Positions 16,362 to 27,860 are shown, numbered from the stretch's first letter. The stretch: DNA of 64,000 nt from Salinicola lusitanus (GCF_003206045.1 NZ_PZJM01000002.1:346673-410672); one strand, 5' to 3'. Notes: generated by a model not told the origin, from the sequence alone. Numbers and translations: made by a program.

Positions 16362-19300
16362 ATGAATGCCTGGTGGCGGCGGGGCAACACCAGTGCCGAC
16401 CCACCGCCTCCCTGGAATTCCAGGGCCCCGGTCCGCGAAGAGCTGTTCGGCCCGGAGCGGCTCGAGCAGCACGCACAGAGTCTTGCGCTGGCGCAGTCGG
16501 TCACCCTGCGCCCGCCAGCAGTCCTGCCCTTGCATCGACGACTTCTCGACAACACGGTGGCGCTGGCCGCGGCCTACCGCAGCATTGCCGACGAAGTCGC
16601 CCAGCGCCGCAGCATCGTGCCAGCCGCGGAGTGGCTACTCGATCACTACCACCATGTCGAGAAACACGTCAGCGATATCGGAGAAGATCTACCACCGGGT
16701 TACTACCGCCAGCTGCCCAAGCTGGCCGACGGCCCCTTCGCCGGCTACCCACGAGTGCTGGGCCTGACCTGGGCCTACGTCGCCCATACCGACAGCCATT
16801 TCGACCCCCTCACCTTGGCCCGGTTCATCAACGCCTACCAGCGCTCGGAAGCGCTGACCATCGGTGAGTTGTGGGCGATCGCCATCAGCCTGCGACTGGT
16901 TCTGGTGGAAAACCTGCGACGGCTCTCGGACCAGATCGTCCATGCGCGGGAAGCCCGGGCCGAGGCCGATACCCTGTGCGAAAGCCTGCTGCGGCGTGAG
17001 GCCGATGGCCGTTCGCTGCAAGCGTACGCCTACCTCGACATCAGCGAGCCTTTCGCCGCCCACTTCTACGCCCAGATGGTCAAGCGCCTCAGGGATCAGG
17101 ATCCCGGCAAGGTGCCGGCGCTGGCCTGGCTGGAGCAGGAGTTCACTCGCCAGCACACCTCGATCGCCGCCGTGGTGCACAACGCCCAGCAACGCCAAGG
17201 TGCGTCCAACGTCAGCGTGCGTAACGTGATCACCAGCCTGCGTCACATCGCCGATTTCGACTGGGCGACCCTGGTCGAGCAGGTCAGCCTGGTCGACCAG
17301 CGCCTGCGCGCTGGCAGCCGCTTCGCCGAGATGGACTTCGCCACCCGCGACCGCTATCGCAATGCCATCGAGCAACTGGCCCGCGGCTCGCACCGGGACG
17401 AGCTACTGGTGACCGAGCAGGCACTGGCCGCCGCGCGGGCCGAGCTTGCCCCGGATTGCCAGCCGGCCGAGGCGGAACGACGCACCGATCCGGGGTATTA
17501 CCTGATCGCCGACGGTCGTCGTGAACTGGAGCGATCGCTCGGCTTCCGTCCGCCCATGGCACTGCGAATTCGACGGGCCGTGCTGAAGCTGGGCTTGACG
17601 GGCTACGCCTGCGCCACCAGCCTGATCACGCTGCTGCTGCTGGGGCTGGCGGTGTGGGCGCTGGCAGCGGCCGGTCTGACACCGGGGTGGCAACTGGCGT
17701 GGCTGGTACTGATTGTCCTGCCCGCCTACGAGGTGGCGACGGCGCTGACCAACCGCGCCCTGGGCGAAGGTGTCGGCGGCGAGGCGCTGCCCGGTCTGGC
17801 ACTCGAGGAGGGCGTTCCCGCTACGCTCAGAACGCTGGTCGTGGTACCGGCCATGCTGACCGATTCGGTCGCGCTGCGTGAACTGATCGAGCGTCTGGAA
17901 GTGCACTATCTCTCCGGCACCGGCGGCGATCTCACCTTCGCCCTGCTGCTGGACGGCCGCGACGCCGATACCGCCGAACTCGCCAGCGACGACATCCTGC
18001 TCGCCAGTGCGGTCGACGCCATGGCGCACCTCAACCAGCGTCATGGCCCTGGTCCGGCAGGCCCGCGCTTCCTGCTGCTCTATCGTCGCCGACTCTACAA
18101 TGCCAGCGAGGGCTGCTGGATGGGTTGGGAGCGCAAGCGTGGCAAGCTGACCGAGCTCAACCGCTTGCTGCGTGGCGCCGACGATACCTCCTACATCGAC
18201 GTCGCCGGCCACACGCCCTGGGTACCGTCCGACGTGCGCTACGTGGTGACACTGGACAGCGATACTCGCCTGCCTCGCGATACAATCACCAGGCTGGTCG
18301 GCAAGATGGCGCACCCGCTCAATCAGCCGGTCTTCGGGCCCAACGACCGGGTCGTTCGCGGGCACGCCATTCTCCAGCCCCGGGTGACGCCTTCGCTGCC
18401 CATCGGCCGCCAGGGCTCACGCTACCAGCGGCTGTTCTCCGCCCCCGGCGGCATGGACGTCTATACCGCCGCGGTATCGGATCTCTACCAGGATCTGTTC
18501 GGCGAGGGATCGTTCGCGGGCAAGGGAATCTACGCCGTGGACGCCTACGAGCGCTCCCTGGTAGGCCGAATTCCCGAGAACAGTCTGCTCAGCCACGACC
18601 TGCTGGAGGGCATCTTCGCGCGGGCCGGTCTGGCTTCGGATGTCGAAGTCGTCGAAGCCTACCCGGAACGTTACGACGTTGCCGCCAGGCGCCAGCACCG
18701 CTGGACGCGAGGCGACTGGCAACTACTGCCCTGGTTCTGGGGTAGGCGTTCGGATCGCCAGGCGCTGACCGCCGTCGGCTGCTGGAAGATCGCCGACAAC
18801 CTGCGACGATCGCTGCTGGCACCTAGCCTGTTCGGCGCGCTGATGATCTCTGCCTGGCTACCGATATCGGCTGCGCTCACCACCCTGGCACTGACGCTGG
18901 CCTGCCTGATCATTCCCGCGCTGATTCCGGTCGTTTCTGCGCTCGCGCCCCATCGCCGCGACGGCAATTGGCGCCATCATTGGAGGACACTGGGCCGGGA
19001 CCTGCGAACCGAAATGGGCCGCTGCCTGCTGAGCCTCGCCCTGCTGGCGGATCAGGCCTGGCAAATGGGTGATGCCATCGTGCGCACGCTGTTCCGCGTC
19101 TACATCTCCCAGCGCCATCTGCTGGAGTGGACGACGGCATCGCAGTTGGCCGGCAACGAGCGTCTCGGCGCGGCCGGGTTCGGTCGCGAAATGGCCGGCG
19201 GCACCCTGCTGAGCCTGGCACTGGCGCTGCTTCTGGCGATCGTCGAGCCACCGGCCTGGATCGTCATCCTGCCACTGCTGGTACTGTGGCTGGCCGCTCC

Positions 19301-22300
19301 GCTGATTGCGCTCTGGACCAGCCGCGCGCCCACCGACACCACCGACAACCTGCGTCTCTCTCCGCCGCAAGCGCAGGCATTGCGACGCATCGCGCGACGC
19401 ACCTGGCAATTCTTCGATACCTTCGTGACCGAGGATTCCCACGCGCTGCCACCAGACAATTTCCAGTTCGACCCCAAGCCGGTCATTGCCCAGCGCACCT
19501 CGCCCACCAATATCGGCCTCTATCTGCTGGCCTGCGTATCCGCGCGGGAGTTTGCCTGGATCGGCACCCATCGCGCCGTGGAGCGACTCGAGGCCACGAT
19601 GGCCACGCTGCTCACGCTGGAGCGCTGCAAGGGCCATTTCTACAACTGGTACGACACCCGAACCCTGGCACCACTCGATCCGCTCTACGTCTCCACCGTC
19701 GACAGCGGCAATCTGGCAGGCCACCTGATCACACTGGCCAACGCCTGCGAAGCCTGGGCCGTCCACCCCCACGTCCTCGACCCGCGCAACGGCCTCACCG
19801 ATACCCTGCTGCTGTGCCGAGAGGACATCGCCACCACCGCATCGCTCGACGCAGAGACACGCACGGCCCTGCTCGACGAGCTGGACGCTCTCTCCTCCCA
19901 TCTCGAATCGACCGGCTACGGCATCGAGTACTGCGATGCCCTGCGTCAGTCGATCGATAGCTGCCTGCACCTGCTGGGCGCGCAGTCCGGCGATACCACC
20001 GACGCCGACGCGGCGACCGGGGAAGTCCCGCCTCAAGGCTGGATGCGGATCCTGCAGCGCTGTCTCGACGAACACCGATGCGACGCCGAGAATACCGCGC
20101 CCCTGTCCCGGACTGCCCCCGCCCAAGGAGATCCTTCGGAGGCTGCATCCGAGGCCACCCTGGGACGGCGCCTGTCCATGCTGGCAACGCAATCGCGGCG
20201 GCTCGCGCTGGAGATGGATTTCCACTTCCTGCTGGTGCTGGAGCGCAAGCTGATGTCGATCGGTTACGCCCCGCGGGAGGATCGGATCGACGAAGGCTGC
20301 TACGACCTGCTCGCTTCCGAGGCGCGCCTGGCGAGCCTGCTGGCGATCGCCAAGGGCGACCTGCCCACTCGCCACTGGTTCCGTCTGGGCAGGGCGGTGA
20401 CACCGCTGAAAGATGGCGTCGCACTGATCTCGTGGTCGGGCTCGATGTTCGAGTACCTGATGCCCTCGCTGGTCATGCGTGCGCCGTTCGGTAGCCTGCT
20501 GGAGCAGACCAACCGGCTGGTCGTGACCAGCCAGCGTCTCTATGCCAGGCGCAAGGAGATCCCCTGGGGGATCTCGGAATCCGCCTACAACGCGCGGGAC
20601 ATCGACTTCACCTATCAGTATTCCAACTTTGGCGTGCCGGAACTGGGACTCAAGCGAGGACTCGGCGACAACCTCGTCGTCGCCCCCTACGCCACCGCAC
20701 TGGCGACCATGGTCGCGCCGCAGGCCGCACTGGAGAACTTCGCCCGCCTGCAAACCATGGAGGCGGAGAGCCACTTCGGCTTCTTCGAGGCGATCGACTT
20801 CACCCCGACGCGGCTGCCGATCGACCGGACCTTCGTCATCGTGCGCAACGTCATGGCCCACCACCAGGGGATGACCATCGCCGCCATCGCCAACAGCCTG
20901 CTCGAGGGACGGCTGCGCAGCCACTTCCATCGCGAGCCGATCATCCAGGCCAGCGAGCTGCTGCTGCACGAGCGCCTGCCTCGGGAAGTCGCGACCCTGC
21001 CATCTCCCAACGATGCCAGGCACGCCGCGCCGTCGAGCACCGCCGCGACAGCAGCGGCGGCGGTGCGACGACACGTCGGCGAGCCATCCTCGTCGCCCCC
21101 AGTGACCCACCTGCTATCCAATGGGCGCTACAACGTGATGCTGACCGACGCCGGCGCCGGCTTCAGTCGCTGGCAGCGCCAGGCGATCACCCGCTGGCGC
21201 GAGGACGCCACCTGCGATGACTGGGGCAGCTTCATCCTGCTGCGCGACCGGGAGAGCAACATGCGCTGGTCCGCTGGCGCGCACCCGCTGGCCAAGGCAG
21301 CCGATTGGCGAGAGGTGGTCTTCGCCGAGGATCACGCCCGTTTCACCCGCCGCGATGGTGAGATCACCACCACACTCGAGGTGCTGGTCTCCGGTGAGGA
21401 CGATGGAGAGGTACGACGTGTCTCGGTCACCAACGGCGGGCGCCAGGCGCTGACCATCGAACTGACCTCCTACGCCGAGGTGGTGCTGACGCAGCCGCCC
21501 GCCGACGACGCCCATCCGGCCTTCGCCAAACTCTTTGTCGAGACCGGTTTCATCGCCGACTACGCCGCATTGACCGCGACCCGACGCCGCAGGGATGCCA
21601 GCGAAACTCCGATCTGGGCGGCGCACTTCGCGGTGGTCAAGGGGGAGTGCGAAGCGCCGCAGTACGAGACGGATCGCGCCCGCTTCCTGGGCCGGGGGCG
21701 CCAAATCGGCAATGCCCTGGCGCTGACCGGCCAGCCACTGTCGAATACCACCGGCGTGGTGCTGGACCCGATCTTCTCGCTGCGCTACGTGCTGCACATC
21801 ACGCCGGGACACGTTGCCCACATCGATTTCTGGACGGTGGTCGCCGAGAGTCGTGAAGCGGTGCTGGCACTGATCGACAAGCATCATGACACCAGCGCCT
21901 TCGACCGCGCCCGCACCCTGGCCTGGACACAGGCCCACGTGCAACTGCGTCACCTCGACATCGACCTGGAAGAGGCCGCCGACTTCCAACGCCTGGCCGC
22001 GCCGATCCTGTACAACGATGCCCGCTTCCGCCCCTCCTCCGATATGCTCGAGCGCGGAATGGCGATGCAGTCCAACCTCTGGCCGATGGGGATTTCCGGC
22101 GACCTGCCGATCGTGCTGCTCCGGCTCGGCGATATCGAGGATGTGGCCTGGCTCAAGACCCTGCTCCGTGCCCACGAGTACTGGCGCGCCAAAGGGCTCG
22201 GCGTCGACCTGGTGGTGCTCAATGATCGTGCCCACTCCTATCTGGAGGAGTTGCAGGAGGCGATCGAATCGGCCGTTAGCGTCAACCGACCGCCCCCCCA

Positions 22301-25160
22301 TGTCGAAGGCGATCTGGCGCTGGGCTCGATCTACACGCTGAGAGCCAACCAGCTGAATCTGGCCAGCCAAGAGTTGCTGCTGGCCGTGGCTCGTGTGGTG
22401 CTGACGGCGCGCAAGGGCGCACTCACCGCTCAGCTCGACGCCCTGTTGGCGCCGCCTTCATCCAGGCCCGCTCTCGACGCGCTGGCTCGAGCCGGCAAAC
22501 TCGGGTCCGGCGCGGTCAGGGCCGACACCCCGTCTCCCGACGCCGCTCGTGCATCCCTGGCGTACGAGACAGTCGTGATCGGTGGCAACCCCGACACGCC
22601 GGCCAGGTCACCGCGACCGGCGGTGGCACCGTCCTCGCGCCCGCCGCTGGGGGACCTGGCCTTTTTCAACGGCACCGGCGGCTTCGACCGTGGCGGGCGC
22701 GAATACGTCTGCGTGCTCGACAATGGCGATACCACACCCCAGCCCTGGATCAACGTCATCGCCAATGGCGGTTTCGGCTTTCAGGTCTCGGCGGAGGGTG
22801 GCGGCTACACCTGGGCGGACAACAGCCGCGAGAATCAATTGACGCCATGGTCCAACGATCCGGTCAGCGATCTGCCCGGCGAGGTGATCTACGTCCAGGA
22901 CGCCGACAGCGGCGCGCTGACGACCGTCACCGCGCGCCCTTGTCGCACGCGCCCCGGGCATCAGGCCCGCCACATCACGCGTCACGGTTTCGGCTACACC
23001 CGTTTCGAGCACGACACGCCCCAGCTATCCATGATGCTGCTGCAGTACGTGCCGTTGAACGACCCGATCAAGATATCGCGACTGACGCTGGAGAATCGCA
23101 CCACGACCCCCCGTCGGCTGATAGTGACCGCCTATACCGCGTGGGTGATGGGCACGGCGCGGGCCAGGACCGCACCGTTCCTGGTCTCCCGACACGATAA
23201 CGTCACTGGTGCGCTATTGATGCACAACCCGTGGAACCAGGCCTTCCCGGGACGGGTCGGGTTCGTCGATCTGGACGGACGCCAGAGTCGCTGGACCGCC
23301 GACCGCCGCGAGTTCCTCGGCGGGGGCTCGCTGGCCGCGCCGGAAGCGTTGACCGCGATGCGGTCGTTGTCGGCAAGCAGCGGGGCGGGACACGACCCCT
23401 GCACGGTGCAGCAGTGCGAGCTGACACTGGCCCCTGGAGAGACGGTCGAAATCGTGGCGTTCATGGGCCAGGGCAGCGACGACGAGGCCGCTCGAGAGCT
23501 GATAACGCGTTACCGAAGTACCGATCTCGACGCCAAGCTGGACGAGGTCGAAGCCTACTGGCAGACGCTGCATGGCGCCTTGCAAGTCAGCACGCCGGAT
23601 CCGGCCATGGACCTCATGCTCAATGGCTGGCTGACCTACCAGACACTGGCCTGTCGCATCGTGGCGCGCTCGGCGTTCTACCAGGCCAGCGGTGCCTACG
23701 GTTTCCGCGACCAGTTGCAAGACGGCATGGCACTCACCTTCGCGATGCCGGCGCTGGCGCGACATCACCTGCTGCGCGCCGCCGGTCGCCAGTTCGTCGA
23801 GGGCGACGTACAGCATTGGTGGCTGCCGCACTCTGGCCAGGGCGTGCGCACCCGTATCTCCGACGACCGGGTGTGGCTGGCTTTCGCCACCGCCACCTAT
23901 ATCCAGGCGGCAGACGACACCGCGGTGCTGGATGAGCGGGTCGCGTTCCTGGATGGGCCGCCGCTGGCGCCGGAGGCGCATGACGACTTCGCCCAACCGC
24001 GGATAGCCGACGAGACGGCGTCGCTGTTCGAGCACTGCGCCCGCGCGCTGAATCAGGCGCTCGAACGATTCGGCGAACACGGACTGCCGCTGATCGGCAC
24101 CGGCGACTGGAACGATGGATTCAATCGAATCGGTGATGCGGGCCGCGGCGAGAGCGTGTGGCTGGGCTGGCTACTGCTGCGCACGCTGAGGCTGTTTGCG
24201 CCGCTGGCCGAGGCCCGCGATGCGCCGCAAGATCGGGCCCTCGCCCAACGCTGGCGGGAACGCGCCGAGGCGTTGCGCCTGGCGCTGGAAAGCGAGGCCT
24301 GGGACGGCGAATGGTACCGCCGCGCCACCTTCGACGACGGTCGATGGCTCGGCACCCACGATAACGATGCCTGCCGGATCGACGCCATCGCGCAGTCCTG
24401 GGCGGTACTGTCGGAAGGCGCCGATCCCGAACGCGCCAGCCAGGCCATGGCGTCGGTGTCGCGCCACTTGATCCACCCCGAGCAACGATTGGCGCTGCTG
24501 TTCACGCCGGCGTTCGACCAGACCGCCATGGAGCCGGGTTACATCAAGGGATACCCGGCAGGGCTGAGGGAGAACGGCGGGCAATATACTCACGCCGCGA
24601 TGTGGTCGATCCTGGCGTTCGTCAAGCTGGGCCAGGCCGAACGGGCCTACCGGCTGTTCTCGCTGCTCAATCCGATCAACCACGCCCTGAACCCGGAAGA
24701 CGTGGCGCGTTACCGCGTCGAGCCTTATGTGATCGCCGCCGACGTCTACTCCGAGCCGCCCCACGTCGGGCGCGGTGGCTGGACCTGGTACACCGGTTCC
24801 GCCGGCTGGATGCATCAGGCCGGCGTGGCCGGCATCCTCGGGATCCGCCGCGAAGGTCGCCGCGTGATCGTCTCGCCCTGCATTCCCGACACCTGGCCGG
24901 GCTTTTCGGCCACCGTCGACCTCGAGGGGAGCGCCTGCGTGATACGCGTCGAGCGGCCCTCCGAAGACCGGCCCGCCGGCGCCACCCTGGATGGCGAGCC
25001 GCTGCCCGACAGCACCCTCGAAGCCTCGCTGACGCTGGATGGCAAACCTCATCTGCTGATCCTGCGTCTCGCGGAACGCGGGCCCGATCCGGCATGGCCC
25101 GGCGCCGTCCCGCGAACCTCGCCGCCACCCGTTGCAAGCGCCGACGGCGGCGGAGCATGA
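16362..25160 (+). CDS. ndvB: Cyclic beta-1,2-glucan synthase (NdvB/Cgs type)
   Basis: A giant membrane enzyme of about 2,930 residues that starts, elongates, trims and cyclises beta-1,2-glucan, a periplasmic osmoadaptation polymer. After an N-terminal region comes a GT84 glycosyltransferase embedded in membrane helices: the DSDTRLPRD motif lies near 18255 and the QHRWTRGDW motif near 18690, with helices before and after. A glucoamylase-like domain (about 19.4-21.0 kb) and tandem GH94 phosphorylase-like domains follow; GDWNDGFNRIG near 24105 holds the catalytic acid. Upstream in-frame starts at 16242 and 16308 are possible. The start at 16362 (MNAWWRRG) was preferred because the sequence becomes family-like there. 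A transglutaminase-like gene follows after 88 nt. Confidence 0.93.
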   Translation: MNAWWRRGNTSADPPPPWNSRAPVREELFGPERLEQHAQSLALAQSVTLRPPAVLPLHRRLLDNTVALAAAYRSIADEVAQRRSIVPAAEWLLDHYHHVEKHVSDIGEDLPPGYYRQLPKLADGPFAGYPRVLGLTWAYVAHTDSHFDPLTLARFINAYQRSEALTIGELWAIAISLRLVLVENLRRLSDQIVHAREARAEADTLCESLLRREADGRSLQAYAYLDISEPFAAHFYAQMVKRLRDQDPGKVPALAWLEQEFTRQHTSIAAVVHNAQQRQGASNVSVRNVITSLRHIADFDWATLVEQVSLVDQRLRAGSRFAEMDFATRDRYRNAIEQLARGSHRDELLVTEQALAAARAELAPDCQPAEAERRTDPGYYLIADGRRELERSLGFRPPMALRIRRAVLKLGLTGYACATSLITLLLLGLAVWALAAAGLTPGWQLAWLVLIVLPAYEVATALTNRALGEGVGGEALPGLALEEGVPATLRTLVVVPAMLTDSVALRELIERLEVHYLSGTGGDLTFALLLDGRDADTAELASDDILLASAVDAMAHLNQRHGPGPAGPRFLLLYRRRLYNASEGCWMGWERKRGKLTELNRLLRGADDTSYIDVAGHTPWVPSDVRYVVTLDSDTRLPRDTITRLVGKMAHPLNQPVFGPNDRVVRGHAILQPRVTPSLPIGRQGSRYQRLFSAPGGMDVYTAAVSDLYQDLFGEGSFAGKGIYAVDAYERSLVGRIPENSLLSHDLLEGIFARAGLASDVEVVEAYPERYDVAARRQHRWTRGDWQLLPWFWGRRSDRQALTAVGCWKIADNLRRSLLAPSLFGALMISAWLPISAALTTLALTLACLIIPALIPVVSALAPHRRDGNWRHHWRTLGRDLRTEMGRCLLSLALLADQAWQMGDAIVRTLFRVYISQRHLLEWTTASQLAGNERLGAAGFGREMAGGTLLSLALALLLAIVEPPAWIVILPLLVLWLAAPLIALWTSRAPTDTTDNLRLSPPQAQALRRIARRTWQFFDTFVTEDSHALPPDNFQFDPKPVIAQRTSPTNIGLYLLACVSAREFAWIGTHRAVERLEATMATLLTLERCKGHFYNWYDTRTLAPLDPLYVSTVDSGNLAGHLITLANACEAWAVHPHVLDPRNGLTDTLLLCREDIATTASLDAETRTALLDELDALSSHLESTGYGIEYCDALRQSIDSCLHLLGAQSGDTTDADAATGEVPPQGWMRILQRCLDEHRCDAENTAPLSRTAPAQGDPSEAASEATLGRRLSMLATQSRRLALEMDFHFLLVLERKLMSIGYAPREDRIDEGCYDLLASEARLASLLAIAKGDLPTRHWFRLGRAVTPLKDGVALISWSGSMFEYLMPSLVMRAPFGSLLEQTNRLVVTSQRLYARRKEIPWGISESAYNARDIDFTYQYSNFGVPELGLKRGLGDNLVVAPYATALATMVAPQAALENFARLQTMEAESHFGFFEAIDFTPTRLPIDRTFVIVRNVMAHHQGMTIAAIANSLLEGRLRSHFHREPIIQASELLLHERLPREVATLPSPNDARHAAPSSTAATAAAAVRRHVGEPSSSPPVTHLLSNGRYNVMLTDAGAGFSRWQRQAITRWREDATCDDWGSFILLRDRESNMRWSAGAHPLAKAADWREVVFAEDHARFTRRDGEITTTLEVLVSGEDDGEVRRVSVTNGGRQALTIELTSYAEVVLTQPPADDAHPAFAKLFVETGFIADYAALTATRRRRDASETPIWAAHFAVVKGECEAPQYETDRARFLGRGRQIGNALALTGQPLSNTTGVVLDPIFSLRYVLHITPGHVAHIDFWTVVAESREAVLALIDKHHDTSAFDRARTLAWTQAHVQLRHLDIDLEEAADFQRLAAPILYNDARFRPSSDMLERGMAMQSNLWPMGISGDLPIVLLRLGDIEDVAWLKTLLRAHEYWRAKGLGVDLVVLNDRAHSYLEELQEAIESAVSVNRPPPHVEGDLALGSIYTLRANQLNLASQELLLAVARVVLTARKGALTAQLDALLAPPSSRPALDALARAGKLGSGAVRADTPSPDAARASLAYETVVIGGNPDTPARSPRPAVAPSSRPPLGDLAFFNGTGGFDRGGREYVCVLDNGDTTPQPWINVIANGGFGFQVSAEGGGYTWADNSRENQLTPWSNDPVSDLPGEVIYVQDADSGALTTVTARPCRTRPGHQARHITRHGFGYTRFEHDTPQLSMMLLQYVPLNDPIKISRLTLENRTTTPRRLIVTAYTAWVMGTARARTAPFLVSRHDNVTGALLMHNPWNQAFPGRVGFVDLDGRQSRWTADRREFLGGGSLAAPEALTAMRSLSASSGAGHDPCTVQQCELTLAPGETVEIVAFMGQGSDDEAARELITRYRSTDLDAKLDEVEAYWQTLHGALQVSTPDPAMDLMLNGWLTYQTLACRIVARSAFYQASGAYGFRDQLQDGMALTFAMPALARHHLLRAAGRQFVEGDVQHWWLPHSGQGVRTRISDDRVWLAFATATYIQAADDTAVLDERVAFLDGPPLAPEAHDDFAQPRIADETASLFEHCARALNQALERFGEHGLPLIGTGDWNDGFNRIGDAGRGESVWLGWLLLRTLRLFAPLAEARDAPQDRALAQRWRERAEALRLALESEAWDGEWYRRATFDDGRWLGTHDNDACRIDAIAQSWAVLSEGADPERASQAMASVSRHLIHPEQRLALLFTPAFDQTAMEPGYIKGYPAGLRENGGQYTHAAMWSILAFVKLGQAERAYRLFSLLNPINHALNPEDVARYRVEPYVIAADVYSEPPHVGRGGWTWYTGSAGWMHQAGVAGILGIRREGRRVIVSPCIPDTWPGFSATVDLEGSACVIRVERPSEDRPAGATLDGEPLPDSTLEASLTLDGKPHLLILRLAERGPDPAWPGAVPRTSPPPVASADGGGA

Positions 25161-25248
25161 AAGAACGCCGGCGCGAGACCCCACGCCAGGGTAAAGCTGC
25201 CCCACACGCGCCAACACTCGCCGATACGGCACCTCGGAGAAACCGCTC

Positions 25249-26061
25249 ATGAGAATTCAGCTCGGTTGCGAAATGATCTACCAGTTCGCGGTCCCCACAC
25301 CGATGATCGCCATGCTCAACGTGCACCACTCGCGCTTTTCGAGCCTGGAGGGGCCCGATCACCTGGTCACATCGCCGATGGTCGATCTATCGAGTTATCG
25401 CGACAGCTTCGGCAACTGGTGCAACCGGATGGTGGCACCGGCCGGCACCTTCACCCTCGGCACCAATGCGATCCTGCATGACGACGGCGGCTACGATCCC
25501 GTCGAGCCATCGGCCCGCCAGCATCCGGTGGAGGAGCTGCCGGCCGATGTCCTCCAGTATCTGCTGGGCAGTCGCTACTGCGAGACCGACCTGCTCAGCG
25601 AAGTCGCCTGGCAGCGCTTTCAGGGCACGCCACCGGGATGGGCTCGTGTCCAGGCAATCTGCGACTTCGTCAATCAGCACATCACCTTCGGCTACGAGCA
25701 CTCGCGACCCACGCGCACGGCCGCCGAAGCCTACCGGGAAAAGGTCGGCGTCTGTCGCGACTACACCCATCTCGCCATCACCCTCTGTCGTTGCATGAAC
25801 CTGCCGGCCCGCTACTGTACCGGCTACATCAGCGACATCGGCAAGCCGCCACCCTACGCCGACATGGATTTCGCCGCCTGGATGGAGGTCTATCTGGGAG
25901 GCCGCTGGTGGACCTTCGATCCGCGCAACAACGCGCCTTGCATCGGCCGCGTGCTGATCGCTCAGGGTCGCGACGCCACCGACGTGCCGCTGACCCATAC
26001 CTTCGGCCCCAATACCCTGGGCGGCTTCAGTGTGTGGATCTACGAGCTGGCGGCGAAGTAA
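25249..26061 (+). CDS. Transglutaminase-like family protein
   Basis: A 270-residue protein with an N-terminal beta domain and a C-terminal transglutaminase-like core. The nucleophile motif GVCRDYTHLAI is intact. In the next motif (DMDFAAWMEVYLGGRWWTFDPRNN) the position usually held by the catalytic His (HAW) is Ala, while the Asp of FDPRN is kept. Such proteins are typically cysteine proteases or amidases. No signal peptide is visible. It is downstream of the glucan synthase on the same strand and may be co-transcribed. Confidence 0.85.
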   Translation: MRIQLGCEMIYQFAVPTPMIAMLNVHHSRFSSLEGPDHLVTSPMVDLSSYRDSFGNWCNRMVAPAGTFTLGTNAILHDDGGYDPVEPSARQHPVEELPADVLQYLLGSRYCETDLLSEVAWQRFQGTPPGWARVQAICDFVNQHITFGYEHSRPTRTAAEAYREKVGVCRDYTHLAITLCRCMNLPARYCTGYISDIGKPPPYADMDFAAWMEVYLGGRWWTFDPRNNAPCIGRVLIAQGRDATDVPLTHTFGPNTLGGFSVWIYELAAK

Positions 26062-26162
26062 GGATCGAATGGAGTGACGCAGGTCCGGGAGGCGGAAGGC
26101 CTACCCGGGGGCGGGCGCGAGGCGAAGCGCCCCCTCGGGAGGCGCTTCAGCCGTGACGAGTG

Positions 26163-27860
26163 TCAGAAAGCGGTCCACTCTTCGGTTTCGGCTTGGCGTG
26201 GGGCGGCCTTCGCCGGTGCCCGTTCCTGGCCCTGGGACTTCGGCGCGCTCCTGGCCGGCGCGATCGATGCCACACCGGTCGAGGCGGCAGGTAGCGCCTG
26301 AGCGGTGCCGCTCGCGGCCCCCCTGAAGAAAGAGACCTCTTTCAACAGCGCCGCGGCCTGACTCTGCAATGATCGCCCGGCGGCGCTGGACTCTTCCACC
26401 AGGCTCGCATTCTGCTGGGTCACGCCATCCATCTGGGATACGGCGGTGTTGACCTGATCGATGCCCTGCGCCTGCTCACGGCTGGCCACAGCGATCTCCC
26501 CGACCAGCGTGGTCACGCGGGCAACCCCCCCGACGATCTCTTCCAGCGCATGACCCGCCCGATTGACCAGCTCGGTACCGGCGTCGACCTGGCCCATGCT
26601 CTCATGAACCAGTTGCTTGATCTCCTTGGCGGCATCGGCGCTGCGTCCGGCAAGATTGCGCACCTCGCTGGCCACCACGGCGAAGCCGCGTCCCTGCTCG
26701 CCGGCCCTTGCCGCTTCCACCGAAGCATTCAGTGCCAGCAGATTGGTCTGGAAGGCGATCTCGTCGATCAACCCGACGATACCGGCGATCTTGCGGCTCG
26801 AGGCATTGATCCCCTCCATCGCCTTGACCGCCTCGCCGGCGACCTCGCCGCCGGCGTTGGCTCGCTGGCTGACATCATGCACGAGCCTGTCGGCTTCGGC
26901 GGCGTTCTCCGCGTTCTGGCGCACGGTCGAGGTGATCTCGTCCATCGATGCCGCGGTCTGCTCGAGGCTCGCGGCCTGCTCCTGGGTACGGCGACTGAGA
27001 TCGTCGGTACCCTGGGCGATCTCGTCCGCCGCGGTGCTGACCGACTGGGCATTGCCGCGTACGCTCATGACGACATGGGAAAACTGACTCTCCATCGCCT
27101 TCAGCGAGCGCAGCATCACGCCGAACTCGTCCTTGCAGGTGATATCGATCGCGTTGTCGAGATTGCCGTCGGCCATGGCGTTGGCGAGATCCTGGGCTTT
27201 ACCCAGCGGCGTCATGATTCCCCGGATCAGCCACAGTGCCAGCAGTACACTCACGATCAATGCACCGATCATGGTGCCGATGACGAGCGCGCGCTCCCAT
27301 TCATACAGCGCGACCGCGCCCTCGAAGGACTCGGCGGCCTGCGCGCTGTTGCGATCCACCAGTTGCTGGATGTCGCCGAGCGCTGCGGAATATCGCTCGG
27401 CCAGCGTCGTCGTGGCGATCTCCCGGGCCCGATCGAAATCATTGCCGCTTACGGCGGCGTTGAGTTCGGCGATGGAGGACCGCAGCTCGGCCAGCGAGGT
27501 GATGAAGGCATCGGCCATCTCCCGCTCTATGGGGCCGCTGATGCGATTCGGATAGTAGTCTTCCCAGGCCGCATCGATGATGGCGTCGTTCTCCGCGATC
27601 TCCTGCTGCGTCGCCCGCGCCGATTCGGGGTCGCGGTCACGCTGCTCCGCGGTGAGCTTGACCCGGTTGCCGAGCAGTGCCCGGTCGATGCGACTGAACG
27701 CTTTCAACGTCAGTACGTTGCCTTCGTAGGTGCGTTCGAGCGCATCGTTGGTCGAACTCAGGCCGAACAGTCCGACGCTTCCGACGATGAACAACATCAC
27801 GACACAGGCGCCCAGGCTCGCGGCCAGACGCAATTTCACACTTCGATTCAGTAGCAGCAT
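26163..27860 (-). CDS. Methyl-accepting chemotaxis protein
   Basis: A 565-residue chemoreceptor. Transmembrane helix 1 spans about residues 11-33, then a four-helix-bundle periplasmic sensor rich in negatively charged helices, helix 2 ([19 protein letters not shown]), HAMP, and a cytoplasmic signalling hairpin with the invariant [20 protein letters not shown] tip. The last residues EEWTAF resemble the W-x-x-F tether that docks CheR and CheB, so it is probably a high-abundance receptor with adaptation control. The start at 27860 puts the basic N-terminus directly before helix 1; the frame is open to 28028. No che genes are nearby. Confidence 0.93.
   Translation of the reverse strand: MLLLNRSVKLRLAASLGACVVMLFIVGSVGLFGLSSTNDALERTYEGNVLTLKAFSRIDRALLGNRVKLTAEQRDRDPESARATQQEIAENDAIIDAAWEDYYPNRISGPIEREMADAFITSLAELRSSIAELNAAVSGNDFDRAREIATTTLAERYSAALGDIQQLVDRNSAQAAESFEGAVALYEWERALVIGTMIGALIVSVLLALWLIRGIMTPLGKAQDLANAMADGNLDNAIDITCKDEFGVMLRSLKAMESQFSHVVMSVRGNAQSVSTAADEIAQGTDDLSRRTQEQAASLEQTAASMDEITSTVRQNAENAAEADRLVHDVSQRANAGGEVAGEAVKAMEGINASSRKIAGIVGLIDEIAFQTNLLALNASVEAARAGEQGRGFAVVASEVRNLAGRSADAAKEIKQLVHESMGQVDAGTELVNRAGHALEEIVGGVARVTTLVGEIAVASREQAQGIDQVNTAVSQMDGVTQQNASLVEESSAAGRSLQSQAAALLKEVSFFRGAASGTAQALPAASTGVASIAPARSAPKSQGQERAPAKAAPRQAETEEWTAF

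Noticed and set aside
18858-21110. A 750-codon open frame antisense to the glucan synthase
   Set aside because: Opposite strand of a well-supported gene, with His/Gln/Arg-rich composition typical of shadows.
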